Below the pieces are notes generated by a model. The model ran no database searches. It was not told the origin of the DNA and saw only the letters and a program-made list of their open reading frames with translations. DNA of 64,000 bases from Fragum whitleyi (Eukaryota > Mollusca > Bivalvia > Cardiida > Cardiidae), in NCBI GenBank assembly GCA_948146395.1, contig OX411549.1, forward strand, positions 34,804,693-34,868,692, read 5' to 3'. Position 1 is the first letter of the stretch. Each line of letters begins with the position of its first letter. Below are positions 57,538-64,000 of this stretch, piece after piece. The translations under genes were made by a program, and so were the position numbers.

Positions 57538-59218
57538 TTTAGCTCACCTGAGCACAAAGTGCTTAAGGGAGCTATTGTGACCTATCAATGTCCGGCACAA
57601 AGCGCTCAAGTGAGCTATTGTGGTCATCTTTTGTCCGTCGTCCGTCCGTCGTCCGTCAACAATTTCTTTATATGAAATCTCCTCCTAAACTACTTGGTCA
57701 ATTTACACCAAATTTTACAGAAATGTTCCCTAGGTGGTCCCCTTCCAAAATTGCAAAAAGAAATGAAATCGGTGAAAAACTCTGGTTGCTATGGTAACCA
57801 AAGTCGAAAATTTAAGAAAATCTTTAAAATTCTTCTTTAGAACAAGCAGTCCTACAGCTTTGAAACTTGGCATGGATGATCAGCTCATAGACCTGAATAA
57901 AAATAGCTAAAATCATATCTGTTGGGTCACCAGGTGCGGAGCACTTTGGGGGAGGGGGGAGTTCTTTGGGTTCATTTTGTAATCTTTAATCTTCTTCTTC
58001 TTCTGAACCACAAGCCCTACAGCCTTCAAATGTGGCATGGAGGATCAGCTCATAGACCTTAAAAAAAATAGCTAAAATTATATCTGTTGGGCTGCCAGGT
58101 GGGGAGCACCAGGAGGGAGGGGGTAGTACTCTTGTGAAAATTTTGTAATCTTTAACCTTCTTCTGAACAAGGAGCCCGACAGATTTGAATATTGGCATAG
58201 ATTATCAGCATATGGACCTTTATAAAAAAAAAGCTAAAATTATGACTGTAGAATTACCAGGTGCGGAGCACCAGGGGGGAGAGGGTAGTACTTTTGTGAA
58301 AATTTTATAATCTTTAACCATCTTCTTCTTCTGAACCACAAGCCCTACAGACTTGAAAATGTGCATGGAGGATCAGCTCATAGACCTTAATAAAAATAGC
58401 TAAAATCATGAATTTAATGCCACCAGGTGCGGAGCACCAGGGGGGAGGGGGTAGTACTTTTGTGAAAATTTTGTAGCTTAAACCTTCATCTTCTAATTAA
58501 CCAGGAGCCCTACAGACTTCAATATTGGCATGGATGATAAGCATATGGATCTTAAATAAAATAGCTAAAATCATGAATGTAGGGCCACCAGATGCAGAGC
58601 ATTAGGGGGGAGGGGGTAGTACTTTGGATAAATTTTGAAATCTTTAACCTTATTCTTCTCTTGGATCAGGAACCCTACAGACTTGAAAATTGTCATAATG
58701 GGTGATCAATAAAATGACATTAATAAAAATAGCTGAAATCATGATCATAGGGGCACCAGGTGCTGAGTGTCTTGGGGAGGGGGTAGTACTTTGGATCATT
58801 TTTGAAATCTTTAAACTTTTCCTAATGAACCAGGAGTGCTACAGACTTGAAAATTGGTATGGATGATCAGCATATGGACATTAATTGAATTACCTAAAAT
58901 CATGACTGTAGATGCAGAGCATCTTGGGGGAGTGCTTTGTTGAGAATTTTGAATCCCTACAGCCTTTATATTTGACATGGATTGATCAACTCATTAAAGA
59001 AAGCTTCTCAGTCTCAGACTCAGTCTGTATATCAGTCTGGCATAGATTAGCTGATCACAGAGCTTTTATGAAAAAAGCTTAAATAAATAATGACCAGGGG
59101 GGAGGATTATTTCAAATGTTATCTAATTGAATAAGTGAAAATCTCTTTTTCTGTGGTTGCTTGGACATACCTAGGTAATTAAGCTTTTTTCTCAGGTGAG
59201 TGAAACAGCCCTCTTGTT
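57538..59218 (+). mobile_element. Pearl-like element with ~150-bp GGAGCACCAGGGGGGAG core units
   Basis: Head AGCTCACCTGAGCACAAAGT (57541), a partial head duplication at 57594 (GGCACAAAGCGCTCAAGTGAG), and GTCCGTCGTCCGTCCGTC. About seven to eight diverged units recur between 57850 and 59100, with CCTACAGACTTGAAAAT, ATAGCTAAAATCATGA and ACCAGGTGCGGAGCACCAGG. Tail CTCAGGTGAGTGAAACAGCC followed by CTCTTGTTT. Confidence 0.6.
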
Positions 59219-59407
59219 TAGCTTGTCTGTTTTAGAAGCAAACCTTAGGTATTGCTTTGTCTTTTGCCTCGTCCTTTTTTTCATGCGATAACCTTTGACA
59301 TTTTAAGATTTAACATTTGAAGCATTCATTTGTTCACGATTAAAGAAGAAACCCATACTATCAAGGAACACGACTCTAGATGTATTTTGTGCAAATTGTG
59401 CTCATTT

Positions 59408-60032
59408 TTATGCCCCCGCATCGATAGATCGGGGGCATATTGTTTTACTCATGTCCGTCTGTCTGTCTGTCCGTCTGTCCGTCCGTCCGTCTGTCCGTCC
59501 GTCTGTCCGAAAACTTAACCTTGCCAATATCTTCAAGCCTATTCAAGATACAAAGCTAATATTTGGCATGATGATAGATCTCAATGATCTGCACCTGCTG
59601 GTACCAAAGTCAAGGTCATGTGACAAGGTCAAGGTCATCTGTCAAGGTCAAACGTCCGAAAACTTAACCCGAAAACTTAACCTTGCCAATATCTTCAAGC
59701 CTATTCAAGATACAAAGCTAATATTTGGCATGATGATAGATCTCAATGATCCGCATCCGCTGGTACCAAAGTCAAGGTCATGTGACAAGGTCAAGGTCAT
59801 CTGTCAAGGTAAAACATCCGAAAACTTAATCCGAAAACTTAACCTTGCCAATATCTTCAAGCCTATTCAAGATACAAAGCAAATATTTGGCATGATGATA
59901 GTTCTCAATGATAGGCATCCGCTGGTACCAAAGTCAAAGTCATGTGGCAAGGTCAAGGTCATCTATCAAGGTCAAACTTTGAAAAAAAATGCCGTTACGG
60001 GGGCATTCGTGTTTCACAAACACATCTTGTTT
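59408..60032 (+). mobile_element. TATGCCCCC-headed element with three 162-bp units
   Basis: Head TTATGCCCCCGCATCGATAG then ATCGGGGGCATATTG forms a hairpin, followed by CTGTCTGTCCGTCTGTCC. The phrase AAACTTAACCTTGCC recurs at about 59512, 59673 and 59835 (162 bases). Tail GGGGGCATTCGTGTTTCAC followed by AAACACATCTTGTTTG. The 195-codon ORF at 59451-60038 exists because 162 is a multiple of three. Confidence 0.65.
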
Positions 60033-60102
60033 GACTGAGGTTTTTATCCAAAATCCAGCACTCTACTGCCTTGCGAGAGCACCAATAGGTGGTGCCCTTG
60101 TT

Positions 60103-60520
60103 TTGCTCTACTGGCCAAAAGGTCAGCAAGCTATTGTCATGGCAAAGTGTCCACCATGTGTACATCAATTAATGTGTGTGCGTCAACTTTTTCTTCAACC
60201 AAAATTTCCTCCTTAACCAAAAGCCAGATTTTAAAGAAACATGGCAAAAATGATCCTTGATGGCCCTGTTTTAAGTTGTTCAAGAAATTGTAAATTACCC
60301 CTACGTATGGGCATGACTGGGCGGGGCTTATTTTTATGATAAACTCTTGATAAAAATTCTCCTACCAAATCATTGGACTGTTTTCATATAAACATTACAT
60401 GAATGTTCATTTGATCATCTTCTAAAGTAGAAAGAAAATTTTGAATGACCCTAAATAATGGGAGTATCAGGGCAGGGCTTATTTTTGCTTCAAAATCTTG
60501 TATAAATCCTCTTCTCCCGA
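60103..60520 (+). mobile_element. Truncated pearl-like unit before the BEN last exon
   Basis: Head CTCTACTGGCCAAAAGGTCA followed by GCAAGCTATTGTCATGGC, then two diverged units with AAGTTGTTCAAGAAATTG, GGGCATGACTGGGCGGGGCT and ATCAGGGCAGGGCTTATTT. It ends about 90 bases upstream of the acceptor at 60607. Confidence 0.5.
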
Positions 60521-60607
60521 AAAAAGCATAATCTGCCTTTTTCATTAACAGAACGCTCATTTTACTGAATTGATGATGTCAAATTCATTTACTTATATAA
60601 TCAACAG

Positions 60608-61780
60608 GGATCAAATGGAAGATTTGTTCGGGTTTTACACCAAGGCTCTAATGAAACGACCCCAGAAAATGTTATAGCCCTCCCACAGAGAGAGCCTTTT
60701 TACACCCGTGACCTCACTACAGACCAAGCGGAAGTATTGAGGGGACTTGTCAACGACAACCAGAATAACAAGAGGTCCTTCGGAACACAAACTGAGCCAG
60801 TAGTCATCTTCCAAGACAGGGATGAGCTTCTTGCTTCCTATGACCCCAAAGGAAGAACCCTGGAAGACCTGGCCAAGCTTCTCGCCGATATTTCTTCAGC
60901 TGTGAATGACCTCAAAGAGCCAGTTTCATTGATACCAAGTATTAAGGAGACCATTCATAGTGTCCAAGAGGATGTAACATTAAGCAAAATTTTACAAGAG
61001 GGACTTTCTAACTCATTTTCAACCCCAGCAAAATTGGAGAAAATTGGCTCAACGGTTAAGTCAACCAATGAAGGAGAAAACAGTGCTAGTGTTGAACAAT
61101 GTGTAGTGACAGATAGTATAGAAGAAACCATTAGTGCCAATGTTCAAAACATAATTATAGAGCCAGGCATAAAAGAAGAAGTCATTGACCCAGCAGAAAG
61201 CAACTGTCCAGTTGTGGTTTCAGAAGATGCCTTTGTTTTAGGAAATATTCAAGTCCCTATAACAAACCAGATTTTAACACTTGAAAACGAATTTAATGCA
61301 TCTCCTGATAACAATATTCAAGAAAAAGGCAACACCAGTATGGATGTCTACACAGCAGAAATACTTAAACCCCATCCCTTATTACAGAGCTACAGTGGCC
61401 CATTTGCTGAGATATCCAGCCATAATGACATGTCTACTATTCCCCATGAATGTGAAGTTTGAGTGTCAAAACATCTTCAACATCAGTTAAGACCACAGCT
61501 ATCGTATCCTGGTGGATATGGATGGCAAATAGTGCAGCGTTTATTTCGTCCTCAGGAACTTGTGGGCCGAAATTACTACGGAAATTATGGAAAGATGCCT
61601 TTGTCACCAAGGAGACGCCACGCTGTGGAACATGTCCTGACAGAAGTGTACAACAATGACATAATTTTCATCAAACAAGCAATTTCTGGAATCAATACAG
61701 GAATAAGAAACTGCATGAGAACTCGTGTGAACAGAAAACCCTTGTTCCCAATTAAAACAATCAATAATTCACTGTGCTAA
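60608..61780 (+). CDS. BEN gene last exon, with TGA at 61460-61462 and BEN domain after it
   Basis: The acceptor TATAATCAACAG ends at 60607. Phase 0 gives GSNGRFVRVLHQGSNE and continues open for 284 codons, including LPQREPFYTRDLTTDQ, KRSFGTQTEP and an acidic Glu/Asn/Ser-rich region. TGA 61460 follows HECEV. The frame then continues 105 codons to TAA 61778-61780 and holds the BEN domain (about 61535-61730). Codon 61463 is GTG, so there is no ATG to restart translation before the domain. The ORF beginning in this frame is the longest continuous coding signal in the second half of the window. Confidence 0.65.
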
Positions 61781-63085
61781 TTTAACTTGCTTACAAGCCT
61801 GTATTTGCCTTTTTTATGCTAAATAGTGACCCTTGAAAATTCAATTAGAGCTGAAAGGTTTTAATATACTTTCTGTTTTGAAAGACAAAAACAGATGTTC
61901 AGACCTATGGTTTTATAAGAAGAGTTGGTGATATAGACTAAGAGCAGACTATGCTTACATGCAATCTGATCCTTGTCTGTACCTCCTGCCAACAATACAT
62001 GTACTTTTAAAAGAAAAAGAAATATGAATATTTCTTTGTCACTGTTACTTATTCAATTGACAAATACTCAAGCCCAATGAAAACACACCAACCAAAAAAC
62101 TTGCACAAACTGTCCTCAACTACTTTTTTATCGTCTTTTAACCCATAAAAGAACATGTAGACATCGCATGTCTTAACATCAATCAAGACGTCTCTGTTTG
62201 TTTGCTGGTCATTAAAAAGCAAAAAGCAGTAAAGTGATCTCAACTTAGGTTTGGTATGGTATCAACAAAGAACAGAAGGTTTTTTTTTTCATTGAAATCA
62301 AAGAATTGTAAATAACATTTTCGTACTCGTGTTTTCGAGTTATTTGAACTCCAAACAACATATTGAGGTCTATCAGGCATGCCGAGGATACGGTGTAGAC
62401 CTAAAAATTAATGAGCGTGAGCCTATGCACCAATCAACTGTTTAGACTATGGTTACCGTTCCACAAATGTATTGCCACCACTTTGTACTGAGTTAGAGGT
62501 TATTTTACCAAAAAATCTAAAGGGTTTGCAAACCAACTTTGCAGATATAAGATAAGTGAATGGTCCATTGCAAATTAATTTAGATTGGTATTATTCATGT
62601 CTGAAGTTTTAGTACATTAAATAAATTTTTGAGAAAAAATTCAGGTGGTGTGTTTTCATTGCTTGTGAGTATATAATAATGAAGGAAATGTTAATTTTAT
62701 CACTCATTGCTTTTATAATATGATCTTGCATGTCAATCGTCATTCAAATTTTCTCACTATCAAATTAAAACTTGAGCCTTTACATTAATTCCTCTTTTTA
62801 AGAATATGTATGTTTAAGGATAATTTCACCCCTGCAAGTTTATTTCATAGTGTCATTCATTTCATTCTAACAATAATATGATTAGCTTATCTGTTACATG
62901 TAGTCATTACATCCAATTAAGCTGAGCACTACACTGTATCATAAAACTAGTAACATATTTCTATGACCTGTCCATTTAAAAATGTCACATTTTCCAATTG
63001 AATTTAAAAAAAAACAGCATTTGACACTTTCACATATTTTGTGAAACTATTCCTGCACATAAAACCTCCTAAAGAATTATAATTG
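61781..63085. other. Probable 3' region of the BEN gene; no further gene
   Basis: AT-rich sequence. An AATAAA at 62620-62625 (TACATTAAATAAATTTTT) is a possible polyadenylation signal about 840 bases after the last stop. A weak match to the TTAA-MITE interior (CAATCTGATCCTTGTCTGTA, then CTCCTGCC) lies at about 61965. Confidence 0.35.
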
Positions 63086-63089
63086 TTCA

Positions 63090-63600
63090 CTTGCATAGCC
63101 AAAACACTAAGAACTGGTGATAATGTTTGTAATGACCATTATCAACTGTTTCTATAATGTTTTGCTCACTATCATTACTTATTTACTAACATCATTTGCG
63201 TAGACAAGACACCAAAAACTGAAAAACTGGTGATAATGTTCATGATGATCATTATCAACTGTTTTTTTTTAATGTTTTGCTCACTATCATTACTTATTTA
63301 CTAATATCATTTGCTTAGACAAGACACCAAAAACCGGTGATAATGTTCGTGATGATCATTATCAACTGTTTTTTTAATGTTTTGCTCACGATCATTACTT
63401 ATTTACTAATACCATTTGCGTAGACAAGATACGAAAAACTGGTGATAATATTCGTGATGATCATTATCAATTGTTTCTTTAATGTTTTGCTGACTATCAT
63501 TACTTATTTACTAACATCATTTGCGTAGACAAGACACCAAGAACTGGTGATAATGTTCGTGATGATCATTATCAACTGGTTTTTTTAATGTTTTGCTGAC
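63090..63600. repeat. ~105-bp tandem repeat, about five copies
   Basis: The phrase GGTGATAATGTT (or GGTGATAATATT) recurs at about 63116, 63229, 63336, 63441 and 63546 (spacings 113, 107, 105, 105). Each unit holds ATTTGCGTAGACAAGACACC, TGATGATCATTATCAACTG and TTTTGCTCACTATCATTACT. TGATAATG and CATTATCA within a unit can pair as a small stem-loop. Length differences come from T runs and a small insertion in the second unit. Confidence 0.85.
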
Positions 63601-64000
63601 AAAATATCTACTGACATCGTTTTCTTTACCAGACATTTTTAGCTGTACTTACTGAAGAAGACCTGTCTGTCTGGGCCTACATTCACTTAAAAATACAAAA
63701 ATACACACTTATTCCCAGAATTATTGTAGGGCCATAAGAATTGTAGCTTTTGAAAATGGGAATGATCACCTTAAACAGGAAAAGGGGCATATGGAATTTC
63801 ACGTAGCAGATTCATCAATTGCAATCTTGTTTACACAAATATTATTGGATTATCATTAAACCCTCACAAGATGATTGTAAGGTCGCATTTTCTTTTAGTG
63901 ATAAAGTCAAATACTATTTATTGATTGTCTTGAAACAAAGCAATCAAGTTCCTGAAATATCATTAACAATTAGAAACAATATAGTCAGTAGAGCGTCTCA

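Larger units (their letters stand above)
48655..61780 (+). pseudogene. BEN-domain protein gene, six coding exons, one in-frame TGA
   Basis: Exons 48655-48813, 49556-49680, 50585-50665, 51343-51426, 54361-54426 and 60608-61780 join in frame, with GT and AG at every intron. ATG 48657 starts the protein MGKLALVLFDADGLTSVV. Residues 1-94 resemble the short N-terminal module of many invertebrate BEN proteins; 95-171 are Lys/Ser/Thr-rich linkers; 172-455 are acidic, with SFGTQTEP and a helical stretch. TGA 61460-61462 interrupts. The same frame then reads GGYGWQIVQRLFRPQELVGR and continues through NYYGNYGKMPLSPRRR to GINTGIRNCMRTR, a good BEN domain. BEN domains bind DNA or chromatin and often act in repression. 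Without readthrough the product (455 residues) would lack the domain. It is called a pseudogene only because of this TGA; conservation of all splice sites and the otherwise open frame argue for a recent lesion, a nonsense allele or a sequencing error. Confidence 0.6.

Noticed and set aside
59451..60038. 195-codon ORF
   Set aside because: It is a translation of a CTGT/CCGT microsatellite and three 162-bp units (a multiple of three) inside a non-autonomous element. No independent sign of coding.
61460..61462. Selenocysteine codon
   Set aside because: BEN proteins are not known selenoproteins, and the position has no redox motif. No SECIS-like element was identified by eye.
63090..63600. CRISPR-like array
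   Set aside because: The whole 105-bp unit is repeated with no variable spacers, and the context is eukaryotic.

Overview
The window looks like a gene-poor, AT-rich, repeat-dense stretch of nuclear DNA from a bivalve mollusc. The reasons are: GT-AG introns with pyrimidine-rich acceptors and small phase-0 exons; SINEs with tRNA-like heads and a V-SINE-type central domain; many non-autonomous elements with hairpin heads, CTGT/CCGT microsatellites, cores of about 150-160 bp tandem units and ends such as CCTCTTGTT; and the absence of any bacterial or phage operon. The species cannot be named from the sequence. Nothing looks like rRNA, CRISPR, a virus or a prokaryotic system.

Layout. 1-18 kb: no convincing gene; decayed dispersed repeats, SINE fragments (four on the minus strand around 7.7-10.4 kb, one on the plus strand at 11.5 kb) and inverted-repeat transposons (MITEs). 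18.6-21.2 kb: one long element whose core goes from a 156-bp monomer array to a 298-bp dimeric array. 22.9-24.5 kb: a 313-codon plus-strand ORF with 18 copies of a 9-residue repeat, a basic linker and a coiled-coil-like C-terminus; a MITE lies between its stop codon and a polyadenylation signal. 26.7-27.5 kb: two small spliced exons in phase 0. 28.4-28.7 kb: a CpG-containing candidate first exon. 31-36.6 kb: three transposons whose long inverted termini are arrays of short direct repeats. 41-60 kb: a dense field of pearl/HINE-like elements, fold-backs and TTAA-flanked MITEs.

The best gene is a plus-strand BEN-domain protein gene with exons at 48655-48813, 49556-49680, 50585-50665, 51343-51426, 54361-54426 and 60608-61780. 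All junctions join in frame. The last exon carries one in-frame TGA (61460-61462) just before the BEN domain, so the locus is a pseudogene, a nonsense allele, an assembly error or a readthrough case. Upstream exons at 26744-26937, 27377-27460 and 44995-45063 are all in phase 0 and could join this gene if the first two coding exons (48655-48813 and 49556-49680) are skipped.

The most unusual pattern is a group of otherwise unrelated inverted-repeat elements (7956-8533, 15400-16239, 31150-32480, 33046-33988, 35733-36549, perhaps 41860-43466). Each has termini built from several direct copies of a private 10-15 bp word. Two share the word GGACAAAAGCCC and appear to have 8-bp target duplications; one sits at a TA site. 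No transposase was seen for any of them. All boundaries and relationships were read by eye, without alignment software.
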